From assembly GCA_004794785.1 (NCBI GenBank), contig SJOL01007501.1, forward strand, positions 18,686-82,685: a stretch of 64,000 nucleotides of DNA, given 5' to 3'. Origin of the DNA: Opisthorchis felineus (taxonomy: Eukaryota; Platyhelminthes; Trematoda; Opisthorchiida; Opisthorchiidae). The translations under genes were made by a program, and so were the position numbers. This document shows positions 47,040 through 57,344 of this stretch, one piece after another. The notes under the pieces were generated by a model. It was not told the DNA's origin, searched no databases, and was given only the letters and a program-made list of their open reading frames with translations. Every line of letters starts with the position of its first letter. The first letter of the stretch is position 1.

Positions 47040-47258
47040 TACTGCGATATTGTACCAACTGAAGCATGAAGCGGCCTTCTGCTGCACATTCAGGTGAAGA
47101 AGGCCACCTAACGCGAGAGATTTACGTGGAATAAGTTGAGTCTGCAGTGAAAAACAAAGTAGCGTACAAATGAGGGCAGTTCTTGAATTCCATTCAATTT
47201 GGGGTCAAGTAGAAAATAGGGTTGATGGAAACTCGGGGGCACCGTCTACCCGATAAAA
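47040..47258 (+). mobile_element. Hammerhead retroposon family copy, truncated at the ribozyme
   Basis: The copy contains ATTGTACCAACTGAAGCATG, AAGCGGCC, GCACATTCAGGTGAAG, ACGCGAGAGATTTA, TCAATTTGGGGTCAAGTAGA and GGTTGATGGAAACTCGGGGG, in family order. It stops at CGTCTACCCGAT, inside what would be the CTGATGA box, so the ribozyme 3' half is missing. Confidence 0.7.
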
Positions 47259-47259
47259 A

Positions 47260-50145
47260 ATCCAAAATAACACAGAAATGACGAAAATCGTTGATACAGA
47301 TTTCGAGGAAGTAGCAAAAAACAGATATGTTTTCCCTAAGATATTCATCTGCCTGATAGTGGCTACCCCTTTACTGTGACAATGTATGAACGTGTAATGA
47401 ATACCCACAATTTATTAACACGTAACTGAGCCATACTCTAATCTTAGTAATACATTCTGGGACGCCTTGTTTTCGGCTCAGACATCTCTCCGACATAATA
47501 ATGCTTAGTGTCACTGTATGCAAAAAAGTGACTTCACAACACTTTAACTTGTCCAAAACGGCAATTGTCAGCCGAGTTGTGAATCTAGTGAGATCGGCAG
47601 TTTATTACTAGCTTTTGAGGCATGACAGAGTTGATAAACGGTCATCTCGCTTACCAGTATATCTTCAGGAACAACCAAAATGTTAATGACTGAGTCCTCG
47701 TATGTTCATTTTTAATCCACGGCATTGTTGTCGAAGCATTTTTTCCGCAGTAATCTTCTGTCTCATTCTACAGTCAATGAGATTTTACAGGGTTGTTCGT
47801 CCGAAGCCTCCCTGAGCTTTTACGAGCTGTTCAGTAGCTTTAGCTTGGAGCGCTCCGTTATACGGCAGACACTGACCCGCCTTCATATACGAAAGAGGAG
47901 TACTGTTCAATAGGTATAGGAAACCTCTTCACAGACGATTTTCTGTCGGAGTGACACGCATTGCTGCCAAACACTACATGACTTGGCTGTTCCTAATGGG
48001 GACATTTTAATCATTGTAAATTTCGTTTCGTTTTGCCCGCTTTATCGCCCTTTGTATAGTGAATGAAGCAAACATAAATTGGCTTTCATTGTGCCTCGAG
48101 AAGGTTTTTGCGGCTGAAGTGTATGAGCGGTGTTATCTGGTCTGTAGTGAAGCCCTCCGACAATTTCCATGAAAAACGCAAATGCGCTCGTTGAGAAGAC
48201 ACATTCCACCTCACGATGACGTAATCCGAAGATGAAAGTCCCACTACTTGGAGGTAAGTTCGCTCGATAGTGCCATAGCAACAAACCAGCATGGCAGCTA
48301 TGCATGGGCTTTAAGAATCAAAGACTGAATACCATAGGTGAATGGGTCGTAAAAAAACCGGGTGATGTCTTGTCTGCTAAATGCGTTAACACATGAAGGC
48401 CAGTTGGGAAGAAGAACTCACAGTGAACTCATGTTACCACATTTAGTTGCTTTTAGTGAAGTGGAGAAAACTTCACAACAGAATACCAGGTGTGTGATTT
48501 GTCTTGAGCAACCTGCGACAGAGGACAGATGTTCAGATGTACGTGGAGTTTCGAATATTTTTTTCTTTGTATCAATACGCAGAAAACGTTTTTACAGGTT
48601 TTTAATCTAAAATAAAATTTTAAATTATCTTTCTGATGGCAAGAAAAGAAGATTTTTGCAATTATGTATTATTTTAGCTTTGCTTTTTTGTTCGAATATT
48701 GGTTGAGGTAGCCACTCTGAGTAAGGGACCAGATTTAGTGATTCTGTGTGGGTTTCTTGTAAAGAGGGGGTGCTAGAAAGTTTTTAGCAAACTACTTTAC
48801 AGCCTCCCAAAATCTGCAAGGTAGGCGTAAATTTTGTTTTAGCTGCACTGTTTTTTATGCCAATAAGATGTGAATAAATGCCAAAACTCAAAAATTGTTT
48901 TTGAGCCCAGAATTCAAGTGCCAGGAAAGAAATATGCTGAATTCATGAAGAGTAGAACAGTTGTTGACTAAAATGATAATTTAGTTTTCATCCTGTTAGT
49001 AGTTTCATCACACGACAGCTGGCCACTTCTGTTCAGCCCCCCTTGAGGTAGCACAAACAGTACCGGGAAATTGAAATAAGTTGAAAAGAGTGCAAAGCTA
49101 AGCAGCTTAAGGTTTTGTAAGTCCTGTTCACCGAAAGATTGTACCTGTGGGTTAGTGGTGTTTTTATTTGTTTGCCGGGCTTGCAGTTGAATTGTAAACG
49201 TTTCCTCACCTATCAAGGTGGCATCGTCATTGCGGGGTTTCATGTAGTCTGTTAAATACACTCTAGGGAAACGTGGGACAAGAACGTATCAGCCACTTGC
49301 CTGGGACGATCATATTTCACAACCAGCTCGACCCTCTGGCCAATATATGTAAAGATGAGAGAACCTCGAGCAGGCTCACAGTCACCTGAGTTTAATTAAT
49401 CGACAAGAGCACAACGGGGACAAATTTGGCTTGTCCTAAAGACTGTCTGGCGTGATGCGATTACAATAGTCGTCCAGTGAAGATGTTGGTGAGAGTGATG
49501 AGAACAGATACTGCTTCAAATAACTGCACGAATGTGTAATCTGTACACCTGTGCACATCAGTGTTTAATCGTTCTTTTGTGCTACAGGCTTGACACCGGA
49601 AGTTCTAACCCATCAAATTGTTGAGTACACTTGCTACACTTGCTAACTGCCACCTTATTAACATTTCCAAAATTTTCAGTTGGGTAAATCTTTATGTGGG
49701 GTTGATTCACTAAATAAAGGCAAACTTATCAGATGGCGTAAAATGACGTTTCACTTCAGAATTCTCGGCATGTGATTGAACCCTATAGTTGCGTCTCGGT
49801 AAGAACGCATCATAGTTCTTTTTTGTGAGTTACATTTTAGTAACACATGGTGGTATGAACGCATCTTTTAACTATTGCGTGGTGTTAAAAACGACCAGAA
49901 TAAATTTGCATTATATGTTAACGCTGCTTTTGTATCGTTCTAGCGCTGGTTTTATTCTTTCCAAATCTAACTATCTGAGAGCAGTCTGTGCTTTAAAATG
50001 CAACTGAGTACGCCTGATGCTCCTGTCTAGAAGTAGTGCAGGATTTCGATAATGATTGTACATCACATGTATATGAACTAGTTAAGAAGCGCCGTGGTTG
50101 GGACAAATAATGTCTATTTCTTCATGAAGGAAGCTACTCACAAGG
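47260..50145. other. No supported gene
   Basis: At 48305-48042 two - frames of about 70-87 codons are open together, one containing SSSDYVIVRWNVSSQRAHLR. I could not tie it to a fibronectin or other fold. A + frame at 48362-48610 contains CVICLEQPATEDRC, which loosely recalls the start of a RING/zinc finger (CxxC), but only one such pair is seen. Confidence 0.35.
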
Positions 50146-50147
50146 AT

Positions 50148-50320
50148 GATGAAAACTCTTCGACAGCGCACGACCGGTTTGGCCCTTCTTGGGGCTCATC
50201 AGGTAGATGCAGTCCCCGGGTTCCCGTCAACTTTGTGTTCTACTTGAACCCAAATTGGACTGATTTCGTGAAATACATTCATTTGCAAACCAGTGTGGTT
50301 TTCACGAGAGACTCAACTGA
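50148..50320 (-). mobile_element. Hammerhead retroposon family copy; catalytic G12 changed
   Basis: On the - strand the copy contains CCAATTTGGGTTCAAGTAGA, AAGTTGACGGGAACCCGGGG, CTACCTGATGA, a perfect helix II GCCC/GGGC around CAAGAA, then CAAA instead of GAAA, followed by CCGGTCGTGCGC and GAAGAGTTTTC. The single G to C change hits the nucleotide (G12) that acts as general base in hammerhead cleavage, so this copy should be inactive despite good preservation. Confidence 0.8.
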
Positions 50321-50324
50321 AAAC

Positions 50325-51630
50325 CAGACTGATTTACAAATAAGTGTATTTCTCGAAATGTCTGTTTTTATCCACGATGCTTAAAATCAAATTCCGTTCT
50401 TTTCCTTTAGTCGCCGTAACCTATTAGTTAATTTCAATATACCTAATAAGTCTGTTTACGTCCTCGTTTGTACTTTGTGATTTATATTGATGTTGTGTGC
50501 GATTCCACCAGTAGCAAGCTCGCAATCAAGGTTTTTTGCGAAGTTCACCATCACTAGGGGTTAAGCCAAACCCAAAAAACTTTTCCCCTCTCAGCTGTGC
50601 AGCATTAAAACAAAGTAAACAGTTTAAATGTGGGAAGTAGTTTTGAATAGACAGAAATGAGCCAATTGCGAATAAAATCGTGTCAAATGTGGCTTGTTAA
50701 ATTGAGCTCGGTAATGATTCGTCTCTTGTCGGGATCGACTTTAAAACGGTTAAAAGTGATGAATTATTGCATCTTCCGTTCTGTGAAAATTATCAAATCT
50801 GAACTTAACGATGAACCCGCACGCGATTTATAATAATTCATGAAGGTCACGTAAAAGCCAAGTTGCTTTTAGAAGTGGCGATCGGACCTAATGATATTTT
50901 ACTGCAGAAGATACAGGGAGTGTTCAGGTTTTTTCGTTATGTACTGTTCAATATGCAACTTACTGGAGTAGTTCAGAAATGCCTTCAAAGTTAGTTAGAA
51001 AACTTCTCAAAACTCCTCTGATATGTTTGAGGAGTTTGACGTAAATGGGACTATTTTGTGGTCTCAAGAATTTTTTCGCGTGCAAATTTGTCCTGAATGT
51101 AGACTAAAATAAACCTATCACTAAAATACCATTACCTCTATTATGCTGTTTGCAAGGAAGACACAGTGTTCCATACACATTTTGAGATGTCTGCTGACGC
51201 TTGAGTGCTAGTCCATCAATTTGTTGCGATTATTATGATATGGTTTGCCGTAATCTGTCAGCACAGTGACGGGTCAGTAGTCGCTCTGACCAACTGACAT
51301 TATCTGATAACATTTCAAGCAAAAACTTCACAGCAGTTTGTTGAGCTCAGAGCTGCTACCATAGCATAGTCGCCCAATGTAAACCATTTCTGACTTTTGA
51401 GTTACCAACCAAGCCCTTTGGCTTCAAAACTACGTTTTACCTGTTCGAAGACTATCTTTGCAGAGGATAAATCTTTAGAACAACCGATATTTTGGTTTTC
51501 CGGATCGTTTTTCTATGTCCCACTGCTAGAAAACACCAGTCACAATCCCGTTCTCTTCCGGCCAGCGGCCGCCCATTAAAAAAACACAACCCTTATTTTT
51601 TGATCAAGATTTCGCTGTGATCTATGCAGA
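50325..51630. other. No supported gene
   Basis: AT-rich, with only frames below 65 codons. No recognised repeats or splice-bounded islands. Confidence 0.4.
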
Positions 51631-51639
51631 GCAGCCGGG

Positions 51640-52190
51640 AACACTTTTCAGCTATTTCATCCTCAGTGGGAATACTCAGAATTGTGTCTTTCACGAGACT
51701 CAAACGAGTTTTACACCCGCAACATCCTCCGCAACAGCCATTGGGCCATGGGCGGCTGATCAGAAGTGTGTTTAGCTCACACTTAAATGTCGAATAACGC
51801 CATTCAATCCATAGGCAGCTCAGAGGAAGAATATCTTCCCAAGATGAGTAGAACTTCCACCTAAGAGGTCATCAGTCAAAGAAGACGTCAACACGTGATG
51901 TGACATCTGCGATTAAAGTATGAGCGGCGTTAAGTCCTGTCTAAGTACGAGTTAATCACACTGCTAATGAGCTGCTTGTCACCGTAAGCTTAAGTGTTCA
52001 TACTACTAACCGGGAGACCGCGGGTTCGAAACTTCCCGGATTTTAGTGGGACGCGCTCGGCTGATGATTCCCAATAAGGATGAATCAACTGTACAATGGC
52101 TTTTGGCTTCACTTACAAGAAGAAAGCTCCATCAAAATTCCTATATCTCTTCATACTGCCGACAATCTACACGGTTTCTTTCCCAGATGC
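51640..52190 (+). mobile_element. SINE-B copy, longest form
   Basis: The clear core is 51812-52180, collinear with 31285-31650: GCAGCTCAGAGGAAGAATAT, then TTAATCACACTGCTAATGAG, a tRNA-like B box at about 52018-52032 (CCGCGGGTTCGAAAC), TGATGATTCCCAATAAGGAT, GAATCAACTGTACAATGGCT and the CTTCACTTACAAGAAG block. Upstream, 51675-51800 (CAGTGGGAAT, GCGGCTGATCAGAAGTGTG) also resembles 53955-54090, suggesting the element or a composite with a second repeat extends further 5'. Confidence 0.7.
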
Positions 52191-52390
52191 GAAACGAATC
52201 ATGTGAGTGTGCATTCTACAAAACGTCGCAACCAACACCTGAAACAGCAAGTGTCCAGCAGGTTTCAGCGTCTGTGGCGCCAATCCGACAGACTTATTCA
52301 ACTACTAAGTTGTGATTGTTAATTGGTTGTACTTACGATTGAGCTTCCCTACCATCAAGGTGATCTGTTAAAAACACCTTACGTGCAGTT

Positions 52391-52690
52391 CCTTTCATGA
52401 AAATATACTGGAATATCTCGAACATCGTACCAACTCAAAGATGAGGCGGCCTTTTTGTAGCACACTCAGTTGAAGGATATCACAAACGAGAGATTCAGTT
52501 GAGTCTCCTGTGAAAACTCAGTTGATGTGCATATGAGTGTATTTGTCAAAATCTGTCCAATTTGGGTTCCAGTAAAACATAAGGTTGACGGAAACTTGGG
52601 GACTGCGTTTACCTGATGAGCCCCAAGAAGGGCGAAACCGGTCGTGGGCCACCGAAGAGTTTTCATCAACCTTGTGAGTAGCTTCCCTTA
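52391..52690 (+). mobile_element. Hammerhead retroposon family, best-preserved unit
   Basis: The unit runs from TTTCATGAAAATATACTGGA to TTTTCATCAACCTTGTGAGT, about 300 bases, and contains the family landmarks CATCGTACCAACTC, GAGGCGGCC, ACAAACGAGAGATTCAGTTG, CTGTCCAATTTGGGTTCCAG and AAGGTTGACGGAAACTTGGG, followed by an intact hammerhead core at 52601-52650. No open frame or pol III boxes are evident inside, so it is unlike SINE-A and SINE-B. The size and ribozyme are compatible with a metazoan retrozyme or a solo terminal repeat of a Penelope-like element. Confidence 0.85.
52601..52650 (+). ncRNA. Type I hammerhead ribozyme with complete core
   Basis: CUGAUGA lies at 52613-52619. Helix II pairs G52620-C52633, C52621-G52632, C52622-G52631 and C52623-G52630 around the six-base loop CAAGAA. 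GAAA follows at 52634-52637. Helix III is the self-complementary CCGG (52638-52641), leading into the G-U-C cleavage triplet, so the cut would fall after C52643. Helix I can form between GUGGGC (52644-52649) and GUUUAC (52607-52612), with three G-U wobbles. The palindromic helix III has no loop, so cleavage would work best as a dimer or in a tandem transcript, as reported for other minimal type I hammerheads. All universally conserved positions are present. Confidence 0.85.
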
Positions 52691-52866
52691 TGAAAAAAGC
52701 AGCTGATTCTTTCGCGCAACATGCATTCAGTTTTTTAGCTGTCAGTGAAACAGAGGACCATTATTTCAGTGTCTGCGTAGCTAGTAAAGGATTTTTAGCA
52801 ACCATTTCAAGCGGCAGCTTTTAGGAACTCAAACTTGAATTCAAATCTAATGACATTTAACGTACA

Positions 52867-53067
52867 ATGGAAGTAAACAATTTTTCAAACAACGGAATAA
52901 TCCGTTCACCACGATACTGCGCGGCAAACTGGATCGCATGGTTCTGTAGCGGTCCGAAAATATATTTGAAAATCACTGTATTCTGCTGCTCCACAAAGTT
53001 GTCTTGCCGTAAATCATGTGCTTTGAAATTACGGGACCAAAAATGCAGCGATGTTTCTGTCATATAA
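52867..53067 (+). CDS. Possible CUB-like domain fragment
   Basis: The 66-codon frame contains NNGIIRSPRY, close to the G-x-I-x-S-P-x-Y start typical of CUB domains, then PKIYLKITVF and CALKLRD, which could correspond to the I-x-L-x-F and D-x-L-x-I-R-D strands. CUB domains are extracellular beta-sandwich modules of about 110 residues; this piece is shorter, and the expected cysteine spacing is only roughly met. No convincing acceptor precedes the frame and a stop lies just upstream of its ATG, so it may be a decayed exon or a coincidence. The - strand over the same bases is also open. Confidence 0.25.
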   Translation: MEVNNFSNNGIIRSPRYCAANWIAWFCSGPKIYLKITVFCCSTKLSCRKSCALKLRDQKCSDVSVI

Positions 53068-53849
53068 TCCAGTGAATCCTTCCAATTTGTGGCGTGTATC
53101 TATGCTTAATCATTTTAGGTCGCAGCTAGGTGCCAAACCGGTACGAATTAAAGCTAAGTGCGATCACATGCGCTTTCAAGCTTGAAGGTTGTGTTACTCC
53201 ATCCCGTGTTGCTTGATGCTGAAGTGAGCCTGTAAGAACTGAGTGCATCAGTAATATGTACGTTCATAACTCCGAAAATCGATCTCAACGAAAAATTTTT
53301 GACTTCGTTAGAGTCAAATTCGTCAAGTTGTGTTGACCGACTTTGTGCACACAGAAGACTTTGACCCAGCAGTGGTCGTACTTTATAATAACTTTGATCT
53401 TTTTGATTTGTTTTCGACATGTGACGCTCACCGTTGTTACTGGGCTGCTGGTACTGTATATGCTCATGCTTGTTTTACGTACGTGACTTAACATAGCAGC
53501 CGGATTGTTAATGACCTGCAATGGTGGTCTTCTCTGCGTCTTGATAGAGTGTATCAAGTGATTCTGAGTTCCCAGTTCCCCCTGGAAGAATGAATTGGTT
53601 AGACTGTCGTCTTCAGTGTGCGGCTATTCTACCATTAATTCCTCAATTTGAGTGGACAATAATGAAGAAACTGGAAGCAGACCATTGATTCTATGCAATT
53701 TACTGCCGAATGACTGAATCAAACAGGGCGGATGTGCATATCATACGCAGGTTTAGACGACATCCTTGCCGCCGATCAACTGACTAATATAAAAGTATCC
53801 ACAAGCTATGTATGTAGCTGTTGCCTAGTTAGTCACAGATAATCATTCA

Positions 53850-54240
53850 TACTGTGAGGCAACGTGGGGTTTTCAAGTAAGGTTTCCTCTTGTAAGTGAG
53901 GTCGGCCTGTGTCGAAAAGACGAGAAGCCCCGTTCAAATAGCTCATTGTCAGTGGGAATCACCGGCAGTTCACATCTCACAAATCTCCAAGGAGACTCAG
54001 AATTGCCACCTTCTGGCTAAGATTTCCAAATTAAACACTTAGGTCACCCGCGGCTGATCACTAGTGTGATTAATCCGCACTTAGAGAGGAGAGAATTCAA
54101 CTCATTCTTCACTCACGGTATTCACATCATGTAGTCACAGATTGACTGATTCTTAAAATGACGACTTCAAAGTAGAAAGATTCACGCGTCAGTTGACTCA
54201 TTCATCCTTCTGAGTAACTTAGCCCTTCATAGTAGGAGGA
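53850..54240 (+). repeat. Diverged repeat related to 51675-51800
   Basis: CAGTGGGAATCACC, CAAGGAGACTCAGAATTGCC, GTCACCCGCGGCTGATCACT and AGTGTGATTAATCCGCACTT parallel the blocks at 51675-51790 in the same order. I cannot define its ends. Confidence 0.4.
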
Positions 54241-54935
54241 CTTTTGGATTTTTTTAATTGTGGGGTAGCTAATCAGTTAACGGTCTGTCAGGTTTAGATT
54301 TCGCCCTAATTTAGTAAATCAAACAGCTGGTCAGAATGTAGTTTAGCCTGTTATTTGAGTTTTGAAACCAACACCAAATTTTTACTCACTACTCTGTTTG
54401 TTCACGGTCCTTCGGTAAGGTTTGTCTACGAGAAGCTGAGTTGCCGGAGAAACCGACCAAAAAAAACGACTGATCCCTGAGGCACTCCAAACTCTGACAA
54501 GAATCTTTCGTTTTCAGTCGAATCAACTGACTCAGTCAAGTATCTGTTTTCTTTTCAGAAAAAACATTTTAATAAAGATTGAGACCACCCAAAGTTGAAT
54601 ACCCAGTGGGTTGCCGCTATTTGCTTCTCCAAAGGGACTAAACCGTTCTTTGGAAGACAACATACTCAGGAACGATGTTCCTGCTGCTGGACGCACTTGC
54701 AATGAAGTAAGTTGTTTACAACAAACCGGACCAGATTGTTTCCATGAGGTTGATGTCTTTTTGTTTGTCTCCACCCATAAATTCGTGAACAGATTCATTG
54801 CCAGAAGCAGCAGAGGATAATATTGCTCTGTCGAAATCCCCAAATCACTATTAAGACATAAACTTGCAGGGCTTGAAAGCTACCATGACCATATTTATTC
54901 CAAGACCGGAGACAATAATCAGACTGGAAATGCTT

Positions 54936-55283
54936 TTATCCTTGCCACCTCAGTCTTTCTTTTAAATCGTACCTTAGCAAATCATAGTGTAATATGAGGT
55001 CTTGGAAGCAAGTGGAAATTTTATTTCTGTCTAGAAAACACTTATTAACCCGCGGCTTACTTTTTGACTTGCAATTTTCCGCGGCTGTTTTCTCTTCCGT
55101 AATTTTTTTCATTCGTGGTATTCTATAATACTCACACAGGGCAAGAATAATTTTGATATTTTTCTCGGGAAGAGAAATTTCACACCATATTCTGATTGGC
55201 ATAGGGCTACTTTGTGGTCTCATCCGAGGATTGACTATTCTTCTGAGATGTTTTTCTGGAGGGAAATACCGAACGTTGGATTT
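54936..55283 (-). other. Possible terminal exon, lysine/arginine-rich, unrecognised
   Basis: On the - strand an acceptor-like TTTTAGACATGTTTGCAG precedes 115 open codons in phase 0, ending at a stop at 54938-54936. The product is basic (for example KKITEEKTAAENCKSKSKPR) and without recognised domain. It is among the more protein-like unassigned frames, but no independent evidence supports expression. Confidence 0.2.
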
Positions 55284-55289
55284 CTGCAA

Positions 55290-56540
55290 ACATGTCTAAA
55301 ACATCCCGGATTTACGCAAGTAGCATCATTTGGGTTGGTAGATTAGTTTCGTGAAACCTGCAGTCTTTTTATCTGTGATTCATTGTCGAAACTGGAATGA
55401 GTTGTGGTTGTTGTGGGTTTTTTAAAAGTAAAATGTTTATGACGAATGAACATAAGTGATGCAAAGTATAGGAGAGTTTGGTATCCAGTAAGGTATAATA
55501 TTCAATTACACAGAGTCTGAGGAAAAAAGAAACTTTCTGGCATAGACTTAAATCAGTAAATTCATCCCATAGCACGGTTGAATTGTGACCTGAGCACATA
55601 ACCTCGCGCTTAGTGATGGCAGTCCTGATTTCATGGGGTGGCGGTAAACATAGATAAGATTTTATTGCATCCGTTTAAAAATGTATGGATCTTAACTGAC
55701 ACAGAAGTAGTCCAACTAGGAAGCTAGGGCAACATTTATATGGCGCACGAAAAGACACGTTTCCAAAGCCGGAATTAGCAGTTAACTGGTTTGCCCAAAC
55801 TTCGAGACCCTGGTTCAATTTTTCTGCTCCCAGGTTGCTTTTTGGCATAACTCTCATTTGCATATTATTTATTGTTGTTTTATTTGGTATTGATTATCAA
55901 ATTCAATTCTGGTTTGGTGTCAGCATCCAGATAGGCCGAAGTATAAGATAATGAAATGTTTGTTTTCCTAATATATTTGGTGGGATTGACTGAAATCCAC
56001 CGACTGCCTTCAGTTTCTTCCACTTTTTGGAGGTTTATGATTTTGTGTGGTCATTGAATGAAAGTCAGCTACTTCCCAGGCGCAATTCTTGGCAGCCACC
56101 GATTTTCTCAGTCAATCATTCGACTACTGGGGAAGGGCCAATACATTTCTGGATAGAAAATGACCTTTGGCTTCCAACTGTACTGAAAGTTTAAATTAAA
56201 CGTGCGATCATACAAAGAACAACTATCTGATGTCCAGAGAGAACCAATTTGCTATTTTCTCTGTCAATCAGTGAATCGATAATCCGTAGATGGACGCTAA
56301 GTATCGACTGTCAACCCAAGTGATTATTTTTTTGAGGTGACCTTGTCTACCGGTGCAACAAATGACTTTGAAATCGGAGAATTAGCAGGGAGGGTGAGAT
56401 GCAGCAATGAGTGACCATACGGTTTCTTGAATTCATACTCCTTCTAACACTGTATAAAATCACAACCGGCGTTTAGTGATATTCTAGTTCGAGAAGGCAT
56501 TGCATTTTTCATCACGACTGTCGATACACTAGCAATTTTT
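55290..56540. other. No supported gene
   Basis: AT-rich; - frames at 55599-55369 and 55863-55675 are unrecognised. No repeat motifs are read. Confidence 0.4.
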
Positions 56541-56549
56541 GTTTTCATT

Positions 56550-56690
56550 CAAACGCATACTGATGCCCTCTCGGGTGTTAACGGGACTTTTGCAAGTTAA
56601 ATGCTAGGCTCGGCAAATAGGTCAGATGTCACCTGATCAATTACCAGTGAATGTATCCGGGCCATCAATGTTCTAACACACTGCCAACTA
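56550..56690 (+). repeat. Penelope-like hammerhead repeat, diverged copy
   Basis: ACTGATGCCCTCTCGGGTGT followed by ACGGGACTTTTGCAAG is a decayed form of the core at 58640. The shared body follows: GGCTCGGCAAATAGGTCAGA, CACCTGATCAATTACCAGTG and CCGGGCCATCAATGTT. The same blocks occur at 58685-58762 in the same order. Confidence 0.55.
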
Positions 56691-57057
56691 TAAAAGTACT
56701 TGCTGCGTTCAATCACCCAGAAGGAACTAGATGTTGAACGAATACTTGGGGCTAGCTTCCATAAACAACTACTTCGAAGGAGAATCCCAGCACAATTGCG
56801 GGCCCCATTTCAACAAAACTGGGTTGAATTTAATTGTTTTGGGTGTTAACATTTTCCACTTTGTAAAAATGTTTACCGGTATGGCTGAGATATCTTATTA
56901 TTTTTCTACGAAGGAAAATGGTCGTTGTAAAACCGAAAGTCATACTTAAGCTCAAATGCATGAACTTTAAAAACTAGCTACTGGGCGGGTACTCTAAGGA
57001 TGAAAGCCTTAAACTGCCAACTAAAGGGACTGATCAGTCTACCCAAAGTGATCATGT

Positions 57058-57340
57058 ATCGCGATATCTCGAATATCGTACCAACTGAAATGTGAGGCGG
57101 CCTGGTGCAGCACATTCAGTTGCGTGAAAACATCATAAACGAGAGATTTAGCTGGGTTCCAGATGAGTCTTCCGCAAAACCAAATTTGTTTGCAAATGAG
57201 TGTATTTCGCTAATTTCGTGCAATTTGGGTTCAAGTAGAACATAAGGTTGACGGAAATTCTGGAACTGCGCCTACCTAGTGAGCCCCAAGAAGGGTTCGT
57301 GTGCTGTCGAAGAATATTCAACAATCTTATGAATAGCGTA
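57058..57340 (+). mobile_element. Hammerhead retroposon family copy with decayed ribozyme
   Basis: The full-length unit starts CGCGATATCTCGAATATCGT, then GAGGCGGCC, TCATAAACGAGAGATTTAGC, GTGCAATTTGGGTTCAAGTA and AGGTTGACGGAAATTCTGGA. The core reads CTAGTGAGCCCC AAGAAGGGTTCGTG: CUGAUGA has become CUAGUGA and GAAA is lost, while the helix II strands are nearly intact. Confidence 0.8.
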
Positions 57341-57344
57341 TTAC

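Noticed and set aside
48480..48540. CVICLEQPATEDRC, resembling the first CxxC pair of a RING finger
   Set aside because: No second cysteine/histidine pairs follow before the stop, and the frame has no splice donor at the right place.
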